This document shows positions 1 through 5,089 of a stretch of DNA of 5,602 nucleotides, in pieces. This stretch comes from Desulfuromonadaceae bacterium (lineage in GTDB: Bacteria; Desulfobacterota; Desulfuromonadia; Desulfuromonadales; SZUA-540). Each line of letters begins with the position of its first letter. Position 1 is the first letter of the stretch. Location of the stretch: NCBI GenBank assembly GCA_003250235.1, contig QKGY01000032.1, forward strand, positions 1 to 5,602, written 5' to 3'. The position numbers were made by a program, and so were the translations under genes. The notes beneath the pieces were generated by a model. It saw only the letters and a list, made by a program, of their open reading frames with translations. It was not told where the DNA came from and did not search any database.

Positions 1-994
1 TTTGCTTCCCGAGCAGCATTTCACCCAGCCGCCTCCGCGATTCACCGAAGCGAGCCTCGTCAAGACCCTCGAAGAATACGGCATCGGACGCCCGTCGACC
101 TATGCGTCGATCATGAACACCCTGGTCACCCGCAAGTACGTGCGACTGGAAAAACGCACGTTCTTTGTCGAGGACGTCGGCCGGGTCGTCAACGACCTGC
201 TGGTCAATCATTTTCCGCGTTACGTCGACTACGACTTCACCGCCAACCTCGAAGAGGAGCTGGACGCCATCTCCCGCGGCGAAGAGAAGTGGCGCCCCGT
301 CCTGAAAGAATTCTGGGATCCCTTCATCGCCCTGCTGCGGCAGAAGGAGCAGGAAGTCAGCAAAGAGGATGTCACCACCGAAAAAACGGACCGCACCTGC
401 CCCGAATGCGGAAAAGAGCTGGTCATCAAGCTTGGCCGCTCCGGGCGCTTTTACGCCTGTTCCGGTTTCCCCGACTGCCGGCACACCGAACCCCTCAGCG
501 CCGAAGAACGCGAGGAACCGGTCATGTCGGAAGAAAAATGCGACAAATGCGGGGCACCGATGCTGATCAAGGACGGCCGGTACGGAAAGTTCCTTGCCTG
601 CAGCGCCTATCCGCAGTGTAAAAACATTCAGCCGCTGGTCAAACCCAAAGCTCTGGGGATCACCTGCCCGGCCTGCAAAGAAGGCGAACTGATGGAGAAG
701 AAAAGCCGTTACGGCAAGATCTTCTTCTCCTGCAACCGTTACCCCAAATGCACCTATGCCCTCTGGGATCAGCCCATCGACGAGCCGTGCCCCAAGTGCG
801 GCTATCCGGTCATCGTCGAGAAGGTCACCAAGCGCTACGGCACCTACCGCAAGTGCCCCAACGAATCCTGCGATTACAAGCTGGTGATCGTTGAACCGGA
901 AAAAAAGGAAAAGGCGCTTCCGACCAAAAAGCCGGCGGCCAAAAAACCTGCCGCCAAGAAGGCTACGGCAAAGTCTCCCAAAAAGAGTTCCTGA
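1..994 (+). CDS. topA: DNA topoisomerase I, C-terminal part (5' end outside window)
   Basis: Type IA topoisomerase that relaxes negatively supercoiled DNA through a transient 5'-phosphotyrosyl break. The frame is open from the left edge, so the TTG at position 2 is an internal Leu codon, not a start. About 330 residues are visible. They begin at the family signature HFTQPPPRFTEASLVKTLEE (visible residues 6-25) followed by YGIGRPSTYASI, which belongs to the end of the core. The catalytic Tyr region (E. coli Tyr319) lies upstream and cannot be checked. Residues to about 125 finish the core. Four C4 zinc ribbons follow: Cys133/136/153/159, Cys180/183/200/206, Cys222/225/244/250 and Cys263/266/285/290; all sixteen cysteines are present. 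The protein ends in a Lys/Ala/Pro tail (about 301-330, with KKPAAKKPAAKK), probably non-specific DNA binding by analogy with basic tails of mycobacterial TopA. A strong hairpin follows the TGA stop. Confidence 0.97.
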   Translation, partial: LLPEQHFTQPPPRFTEASLVKTLEEYGIGRPSTYASIMNTLVTRKYVRLEKRTFFVEDVGRVVNDLLVNHFPRYVDYDFTANLEEELDAISRGEEKWRPVLKEFWDPFIALLRQKEQEVSKEDVTTEKTDRTCPECGKELVIKLGRSGRFYACSGFPDCRHTEPLSAEEREEPVMSEEKCDKCGAPMLIKDGRYGKFLACSAYPQCKNIQPLVKPKALGITCPACKEGELMEKKSRYGKIFFSCNRYPKCTYALWDQPIDEPCPKCGYPVIVEKVTKRYGTYRKCPNESCDYKLVIVEPEKKEKALPTKKPAAKKPAAKKATAKSPKKSS

Positions 995-1016
995 CCTCTG
1001 ATCAAAGACAATGACG

Positions 1017-1053
1017 CATCAAGGCCGGACCCAAGGGTCCGGCCTTGATGTTT
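1017..1053 (+). terminator. Strong hairpin terminator after topA
   Basis: The arms CATCAAGGCCGGACCC (1017-1032) and GGGTCCGGCCTTGATG (1035-1050) are perfect inverted repeats. As RNA they give about 15 base pairs around a CAAG tetraloop. The hairpin starts 22 bases after the topA stop. Only a short TTTAGTCT follows, so the U-tract is poor; the very stable stem may still terminate, or may mainly protect the topA mRNA 3' end. The position between two same-strand genes suggests topA and trmFO are at least partly uncoupled. Confidence 0.75.
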
Positions 1054-1073
1054 AGTCTCACACCAGGGATATT
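1045..1073 (+). promoter_or_regulatory. Possible sigma-70 promoter of trmFO
   Basis: TTGATG (1045-1050, 4/6 to TTGACA) is followed after 17 bases by GATATT (1068-1073, 4/6 to TATAAT). Initiation would fall near 1080, leaving only about 6 bases before the trmFO ATG. The -35 box lies in the 3' arm of the topA terminator hairpin. No good Shine-Dalgarno sequence is seen: AGGG at 1065-1068 is too far from the ATG. This would fit a leader-poor mRNA or a start that is wrong by a few codons. Weak evidence from consensus matching only. Confidence 0.27.
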
Positions 1074-1085
1074 CGGTAACGGCGT

Positions 1086-2447
1086 ATGAGCGAAAACGTA
1101 CTGCATAAGCAACAGCCCTCCCTGACAATTATCGGCGGAGGACTGGCCGGTTGTGAAGCTGCATGGCAGGCGGCCCTTAAGGGGACACCGGTCACCCTCT
1201 ACGAAATGAAGCCGGTTCGATTTTCGCCGGCACACCACTCCGAAAACCTGGCTGAGCTGGTATGCTCCAACAGCCTGCGCGGAGCCGGCATGAACAACGC
1301 CGTCGGGTGCCTGAAAGAAGAACTGCGCCGCTGCCGATCCCTGTTCATGACTGCCGCCGATGCCACGGCCGTTCCGGCCGGCGGGGCGCTGGCCGTCGAC
1401 CGCGAAGCCTTTTCGACCTATATCACCGAAAAAATCCAGTCTCATCCCCTGATCACGCTTCGCCGCGAGGAGGTGAAAGCTCTTCCGGAGCAGGGAACGG
1501 TGATCGTCGCTTCCGGGCCGCTGACCTCGGAGGATCTGTCGCAGGATATTGCCCGCCTCACCGGCTCCGGGCATCTCTATTTCTACGACGCCATCGCGCC
1601 TATCATCGAAGCGGATTCCATCGATTTCGACAAGGCCTGGCGCGCGTCCCGCTACGGCAAGGGCGGTGACGACTACGTCAACTGCCCAATGGACAAAGAA
1701 CAGTATGAGACCTTCGTCCGTGCGCTCAAGGAAGCCGACAAGGTTCCTGCCCGCGACTTTGAAAAAATGCTGCACTTCGAAGGGTGCATGCCGATCGAGG
1801 AGATGGCCGAACGCGGGGAGATGACCCTGGCCTTTGGCCCCATGAAGCCCGTCGGGCTGCCGGATCCCAGAACGGGGAGAGAACCCTTTGCCGTCGTGCA
1901 GCTGCGCCAGGACGACCGGCACGCCAGCCTGTACAATATCGTCGGGTTCCAGACCAAACTGACCTACCCTGAGCAGCGTCGGATTTTCCGCACCATTCCT
2001 GGGCTGGAACAGGCCCGCTTCGCCCGTCTGGGCAGCGTGCACCGCAACACCTTCATCAATGCCCCGACCTGCCTGCAGAAGACCCTGCAGGTCCGCAACC
2101 ATCCAAGACTCTTCTTTGCCGGTCAGATCAGCGGGGTGGAAGGCTATGTCGAGTCGGCCGCGATGGGTTTTCTGGCCGGTCTCTTCGCGACGCTCTGGAT
2201 GCGGGAAGAAGAGATTCCCCTGCCGCCGCAGACGACCGCCCTGGGGGCTCTGCTCTCCCATCTGGCCGATTCCAGCCCCGAGGACTTCCAGCCCATGAAC
2301 GTCAATTACGGCCTCTTCCCCCCCCTGGAAGGTCGTAAAATGAAACGGGCCGACCGTCGCCTGGCCATGGCGGAGAGGGCACTGCACGATCTCGACAACT
2401 GGCGTTCGGGTGTTTTGCCCCACTTGGATGAATCGCCTCTCACGTAA
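1086..2447 (+). CDS. trmFO: Folate/FAD-dependent tRNA (uracil-54-C5)-methyltransferase TrmFO
   Basis: Makes ribothymidine (m5U) at position 54 in the T-loop of tRNAs, using 5,10-methylenetetrahydrofolate as carbon donor and reduced FAD. It replaces the SAM-dependent TrmA of gammaproteobacteria, and older annotations call it Gid or GidA-like. The 453-residue protein is the usual family length or slightly longer. It opens with a Rossmann FAD motif, IIGGGLAGCEAA (residues 15-26, GGGLAG at 17-22). The conserved LVCSNSLRGAG (58-68) holds Cys60, and FEGCMPIEEMAERG (231-244) holds Cys234. These match the two functional cysteines described in B. subtilis (Cys53, Cys226). The C-terminal FAD segment GQISGVEGYVESAAMG is at 346-361, and the family segment NVNYGLFPP at 405-413. 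Everything needed for activity appears intact. The ATG at 1086 gives a normal short lead before the Rossmann motif, although no clear ribosome binding site precedes it. The enzyme should be cytosolic. Confidence 0.97.
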   Translation: MSENVLHKQQPSLTIIGGGLAGCEAAWQAALKGTPVTLYEMKPVRFSPAHHSENLAELVCSNSLRGAGMNNAVGCLKEELRRCRSLFMTAADATAVPAGGALAVDREAFSTYITEKIQSHPLITLRREEVKALPEQGTVIVASGPLTSEDLSQDIARLTGSGHLYFYDAIAPIIEADSIDFDKAWRASRYGKGGDDYVNCPMDKEQYETFVRALKEADKVPARDFEKMLHFEGCMPIEEMAERGEMTLAFGPMKPVGLPDPRTGREPFAVVQLRQDDRHASLYNIVGFQTKLTYPEQRRIFRTIPGLEQARFARLGSVHRNTFINAPTCLQKTLQVRNHPRLFFAGQISGVEGYVESAAMGFLAGLFATLWMREEEIPLPPQTTALGALLSHLADSSPEDFQPMNVNYGLFPPLEGRKMKRADRRLAMAERALHDLDNWRSGVLPHLDESPLT

Positions 2448-2460
2448 ACACATCAACATG

Positions 2461-2540
2461 GTGATAAGCCCCACCTCCCTGGGTTCAAATCCCCACTTCC
2501 CCGCAGACAGGAAGATTGATCCCCTCTTCCACCCCCCATG
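2461..2540 (+). promoter_or_regulatory. C-rich, G-poor 3' region of trmFO, possible Rho loading site
   Basis: Counting by eye gives 34 C against 12 G in these 80 bases. This is a sharp 'C over G' bubble on the transcribed strand, with many YC dinucleotides, starting 13 bases after the trmFO stop. Three near-identical decamers sit in it: CCCCACCTCC (2469-2478), CCCCACTTCC (2491-2500) and CCCCTCTTCC (2521-2530). Such composition is typical of Rho utilisation sites. It is followed by a hairpin and a T-run at 2543-2584, so the trmFO message may end by a mixture of mechanisms. Rho use is inferred from composition alone. Confidence 0.35.
2481..2503 (+). other. tRNA T-arm/acceptor-like 3' fragment (no intact tRNA)
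   Basis: GGGTTCAAATCCCC (2481-2494) matches a tRNA T-arm: a GGG/CCC stem around the canonical seven-base loop TTCAAAT. It is followed by ACTTCCCCGCA (2494-2504), reminiscent of the 3' acceptor strand of a serine or leucine tRNA before CCA. No matching 5' acceptor strand (GGGGAAG), D-arm or convincing anticodon arm lies upstream, and the outer two T-stem pairs do not form. It could be a relic tRNA end, a T-arm mimic, or chance within a C-rich stretch. Confidence 0.25.
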
Positions 2541-2542
2541 GA

Positions 2543-2584
2543 CGGGAAGCGTTTTTCTTCCCGGCAGCTATCCGGCCCTTTTTT
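2543..2584 (+). terminator. Hairpin and T-run downstream of trmFO
   Basis: CGGGAAG (2543-2549) and CTTCCCG (2557-2563) form a perfect 7-bp stem around the T-rich loop CGTTTTT. A second, weak CCGG/CCGG stem (2561-2575) overlaps its foot. Six T's follow at 2579-2584. The T-run is 15 bases from the main stem, so this is not a textbook intrinsic terminator. Together with the C-rich stretch just before it, it is a reasonable transcription end for trmFO. A similar hairpin lies before maf at 5048-5075. Confidence 0.45.
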
Positions 2585-2654
2585 ACCCTTTGTTCGATCA
2601 CAATTTTTTTTAAGCGCATTTTCAGCATGTTACAGAATAAAGATTGTACTTTAA

Positions 2655-2684
2655 TCCACATTCCCTTAAAGAATAGGCTATACT
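2655..2684 (+). promoter_or_regulatory. Candidate sigma-70 promoter P1 for the diguanylate cyclase
   Basis: A near-consensus -10 box TATACT (2679-2684, 5/6) is preceded after 18 bases by TCCACA (2655-2660, 4/6). The region upstream is AT-rich, with eight T's at 2604-2611 that could act as an UP-like element. Transcription would begin near 2691, giving a leader of about 280 bases before the GTG start at 2974. Confidence 0.45.
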
Positions 2685-2769
2685 GTTGCGAAGTAACATG
2701 AATTGCTATGCGGCTATTCACAGAACCAGTCGGTGCCGGGTTTGTTCGGTTCTAAACCGGAATGATATT

Positions 2770-2778
2770 TGCTAAAAT
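2770..2778 (+). promoter_or_regulatory. Candidate extended -10 promoter P2 for the diguanylate cyclase
   Basis: TGCTAAAAT (2770-2778) is an extended -10 element, TGn followed by TAAAAT (5/6). The -35 position (TTCTAA, 2750-2755) is poor, as is common for extended -10 promoters. A start near 2785 would give a leader of about 190 bases that still holds the whole attenuator-like structure at 2801-2913. P1 and P2 could both be used, or only one of them. Confidence 0.35.
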
Positions 2779-2800
2779 AAATCTGTACCGTTTTTTTCGA

Positions 2801-2913
2801 CAGGCCTTCAGACCACGGATGGTACCCGCACGCCAGGGAAGGTTGCCTGCAGAACACATTGCTTTCATGCGCATCTATTGATCCGGGGGCGGTCCCTGGA
2901 ATAATTTGTTTTT
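2801..2913 (+). promoter_or_regulatory. Candidate transcription attenuator / structured 5' leader
   Basis: Several mutually exclusive pairings can be read directly. An upstream stem pairs CAGGC (2801-2805) with GCCTG (2845-2849) and CTTC (2806-2809) with GAAG (2838-2841). It encloses a small ACCA-CGGA-TGGT hairpin (2812-2823). CCAGGGA (2833-2839) is exactly complementary over 7 bases to TCCCTGG (2893-2899), the 3' arm of the terminator hairpin at 2882-2900. CCAGGGA also overlaps the 3' side of the upstream stem. Forming that stem would therefore free the terminator, and opening it would allow anti-termination. This is the logic of a riboswitch or attenuator. The sequence lacks the GEMM (c-di-GMP-I) core I would expect for a known cyclase riboswitch, so the ligand, if any, is unknown. 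The structure has not been computed. Confidence 0.33.
2882..2913 (+). terminator. Terminator-like hairpin in the leader of the diguanylate cyclase
   Basis: TCCGGGG (2882-2888) and CCCTGGA (2894-2900) pair over seven positions, including one G-U, around the loop GCGGT (2889-2893). After AUAA comes UUUGUUUUU (2905-2913). A GC stem with a U-rich tract inside a leader, about 60 bases before the start codon, suggests conditional termination rather than the end of a gene. No complete gene lies between trmFO and this site. Confidence 0.45.
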
Positions 2914-2973
2914 CTGTTACGTTCGCAGTCAGCCGGCAGCAACCGTATACCTGGAAAGGCAACGGGCAATTCC

Positions 2974-5004
2974 GTGGTTTGGCAAACGAGTCCATCCTCT
3001 ATCAATGTCCGGGATCTCCTGGAAACACTCCGGGGGGAACCCCTGCTCGGACCCTTTCGTCTCACCGTTTTCTGCCTGATCGAAGGGGCCGAGGCGAGCA
3101 GAGCGGGTTCCTTTGAGCTGTGTGCAAGCGACGGAGGAACCTCCCAATGCACCCAGGCCTGCGACGTAGCGCGTGAAACGGCGTTCAAAAGTGCCATCTC
3201 CACCGGGAAACCGGTTATTTTCCGCTGTCCCTGCAACATCCTGAACTTCGCAGTGCCTTTCCACACCAGTTCCTCGGAACCCTACTGCCTGCTCGCCGAG
3301 GAAATCTCCGTATCCTTCGTAGTTCCTGCAGATCAGACCGACTCGCAAGCCTCCCAGGACCCCCTGGTCATCACACCTTCCCGCGGTGGCGGGATGGAAC
3401 GGTCCGAGGCCGAACGAATCGCCTTCAAAATCCAAAGACTGCTGCCGTCCATGATCCAGAGCACCCTGGCGGTGCTCAGCCTGGAAAAAACGACCCAGCG
3501 CATCAAGACCCTTACGGATATTTCCGCTGAAATCGACCAAGTCGAAACGTCCGACGAGGTGATCAGCCTGTTGTGCGAAACCTCGGCCATTCTTTTTGAT
3601 CTGACCCATCTGTCGGTCATCTTCGGCGAGCCGGCCGGCAACGGATTTGTTCTCAAACGCGTCGTCAGCTGGCCGGGCGAATCGGTGACACCGGTGGCCA
3701 ACAAAATCGCCGAATTCCTCCGCCAGAATTCCGGTGGCAAACCGGTTCAGACCCGTGAGGATATCGAGATCCTCTTTCCGGGAACCACCGCCCAGAACGC
3801 GGTCTGTGTTCCTCTGATCAGCGGCGATATGGCTTTCGGTCTGGCCGCATTTTTCGAAGCCCAGTTCCATCCCAGAGATCTTCTGCTGCTCGAACTCCTG
3901 TGCGCCAAGGCGGCGAGTCGACTCCTGATCCTGAAAATGCGCCGGGAACACCAGCAGGAAGCCGCGTTCTCCACGCGGCTGGTCACCATGATCAGCGCAC
4001 TGTCCCTGTTGCGCAAACGCGAAGAGGTCTACCAGAACATCGTGGAGATGGCCTCCGAACTCCTTGATGCCACCTGCGGGTCGCTGATGCTGTTCGATGA
4101 GCGGGGGGAAAACCTGCAGATCGAGTCGGCCAAGGGAATGAACCTCCCCCTCGCCAGAAGCCTCTCCGTCAAGGTCGGCACAGGAATCGCCGGCCGTGTG
4201 GCCAAAAGCGGCTTTCCGATGGTCGTCAATGACATCGAGAAGGACCGGCGCACCGCCAGTCCCAACCGCCCCCGCTTCAAAACCAAATCCTTCATCAGCG
4301 TTCCTCTGAAAATCAAGGACCGCACCGTGGGGGTATTGAACCTGTCGGACAAGTCGGACCAGGGGATATTCACCGAGAACGATCTCAACATGCTCACGTC
4401 CTTCACCACGCAGATCTCCATCATCCTAGAGCGCGCCGCCTCACTCGAGCGCGCCGACATGCTGGAAAAACTGGCGGCGACAGACGCCCTGACCGGCCTC
4501 TACAACCGGCGTTACCTCGATGAGCGTCTGGAGGAAGAATTGAGCCGCAGCACCCGGCACAGCCTGAATTTCTCGCTCATGCTCATCGATTTGGACAATT
4601 TCAAGATCTACAACGACCAGTGCGGGCACATCGCCGGCGACAACGCCTTGAAGAAGGTGTCATCCCTGCTGCGTTCGTCGGCCCGGGATATCGACATCGT
4701 CGCCCGCTTCGGAGGCGAGGAGTTCATGGTCCTGCTCCCCGACACCGGAAAGAAGGAAGCCACGTTTGTGGCCGAGCGCATCCGCAAAGCCATCGAGAGC
4801 CACCCCTTCCCCCGGGAAGCGTCCCTGCCGGGCGGCAAACTGACAACCAGCATCGGCGTTTCGACCTTTCCCGATGACGGCGACTTCCCCTCCAGTCTGG
4901 TCAACGCTGCCGACATCGCCCTGTACCAGGCCAAAAACCAGGGACGGAACCTCGTCATTCCCTTTACCCGCCAGGCAAACAAAGACAATATTGTCTTTCT
5001 CTAG
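2974..5004 (+). CDS. Sensory diguanylate cyclase: PocR-like, GAF, GAF, GGDEF
   Basis: Makes c-di-GMP from two GTP under control of several sensor domains. The 676 residues are cytosolic, with no signal peptide or membrane segment. Residues about 10-115 resemble the PocR sensory domain. Cysteines 50, 59, 63 and 85 and the segment RCPCNILNFAVPF (84-96) align by eye with the PocR pattern of conserved Cys and YRCHAGLVDFAIPL. GAF domains cover about 175-320 and 345-490, joined by charged helices. The GGDEF domain (about 495-668) has DALTGLYNRR (504-513), LIDLDNFK (537-544), an active GGEEF (580-584) and an RxxD inhibitory site (Arg571-Asp574) at PleD-like spacing, so product feedback is likely. 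No EAL or HD-GYP domain is present. The start is GTG at 2974, since a stop (2902-2904) closes the frame and no ATG occurs before residue 141. The ribosome binding site is weak (ACGGG 2962-2966, GGAAAGG 2953-2959). The specific signal is unknown. Confidence 0.93.
   Translation: MVWQTSPSSINVRDLLETLRGEPLLGPFRLTVFCLIEGAEASRAGSFELCASDGGTSQCTQACDVARETAFKSAISTGKPVIFRCPCNILNFAVPFHTSSSEPYCLLAEEISVSFVVPADQTDSQASQDPLVITPSRGGGMERSEAERIAFKIQRLLPSMIQSTLAVLSLEKTTQRIKTLTDISAEIDQVETSDEVISLLCETSAILFDLTHLSVIFGEPAGNGFVLKRVVSWPGESVTPVANKIAEFLRQNSGGKPVQTREDIEILFPGTTAQNAVCVPLISGDMAFGLAAFFEAQFHPRDLLLLELLCAKAASRLLILKMRREHQQEAAFSTRLVTMISALSLLRKREEVYQNIVEMASELLDATCGSLMLFDERGENLQIESAKGMNLPLARSLSVKVGTGIAGRVAKSGFPMVVNDIEKDRRTASPNRPRFKTKSFISVPLKIKDRTVGVLNLSDKSDQGIFTENDLNMLTSFTTQISIILERAASLERADMLEKLAATDALTGLYNRRYLDERLEEELSRSTRHSLNFSLMLIDLDNFKIYNDQCGHIAGDNALKKVSSLLRSSARDIDIVARFGGEEFMVLLPDTGKKEATFVAERIRKAIESHPFPREASLPGGKLTTSIGVSTFPDDGDFPSSLVNAADIALYQAKNQGRNLVIPFTRQANKDNIVFL
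4981..4998. repeat. Perfect 18-bp palindrome at the end of the cyclase gene
   Basis: AAAGACAATATTGTCTTT is its own reverse complement. It encodes the last residues (KDNIVF) before the final Leu and the TAG stop at 5002. As RNA it gives a 7-bp stem with an AUAU loop followed by CUCU, a weak terminator shape. As DNA it looks like a site for a dimeric regulator. It overlaps the possible -35 box of maf. The half-site AAAGACAAT also occurs at 1004-1012, just after topA. Confidence 0.6.
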
Positions 5005-5020
5005 CCATTCCTGTTATCCT
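4991..5020 (+). promoter_or_regulatory. Possible maf promoter overlapping the palindrome
   Basis: TTGTCT (4991-4996, 4/6) and, after 18 bases, TATCCT (5015-5020, 4/6) preceded by TGT (5012-5014), giving an extended -10. Initiation would be near 5027, about 63 bases before the maf ATG. The -35 box is the right arm of the palindrome at 4981-4998, so a protein bound there could block it. Consensus matching only. Confidence 0.27.
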
Positions 5021-5047
5021 GCCTGACATTTCACTCCCAACGCGATA

Positions 5048-5075
5048 CCGGGAAGTTTTCTTTTTCCTTCCCCGG
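5048..5075 (+). repeat. Pyrimidine-loop hairpin just before the maf ribosome binding site
   Basis: CCGGGAAG (5048-5055) pairs with CTTCCCCGG (5067-5075) with one bulged C, around the loop TTTTCTTTTTC. It ends directly before the likely maf Shine-Dalgarno AAGG (5077-5080). Base sequence and T-rich loop resemble the hairpin at 2543-2563. It may be a leaky terminator after the cyclase gene or a structure affecting maf translation. Confidence 0.4.
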
Positions 5076-5089
5076 CAAGGTCTTTCACT

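Noticed and set aside
1002..2474. 490-codon open frame on the minus strand across trmFO
   Set aside because: It is antisense to a fully convincing TrmFO, its product has no recognisable motif, and such long shadows are common in GC-rich genes.
2418..2504. Complete tRNA gene ending in the T-arm-like sequence
   Set aside because: No 5' acceptor strand, D-arm or paired anticodon stem could be found upstream. GATAA at 2463-2467 recalls an Ile anticodon loop but its flanks do not pair.
2698..2775. 25-codon frame just after promoter P1
   Set aside because: No Shine-Dalgarno and no family resemblance; it ends inside the P2 -10 box.
2801..2973. GEMM (c-di-GMP-I) or c-di-GMP-II riboswitch
   Set aside because: The conserved core sequences of these classes were not seen. 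GGCAAACG at 2981-2988 lies within the coding region and lacks the rest of the motif.
2714..2995. 93-codon minus-strand frame in the trmFO-cyclase spacer
   Set aside because: No ribosome binding site or recognisable motif. It overlaps the candidate promoter and leader and runs into the cyclase start.
2929..3951. 340-codon minus-strand frame opposite the cyclase 5' half
   Set aside because: No domain is recognisable. The + strand carries PocR-like and GAF motifs over the same bases.
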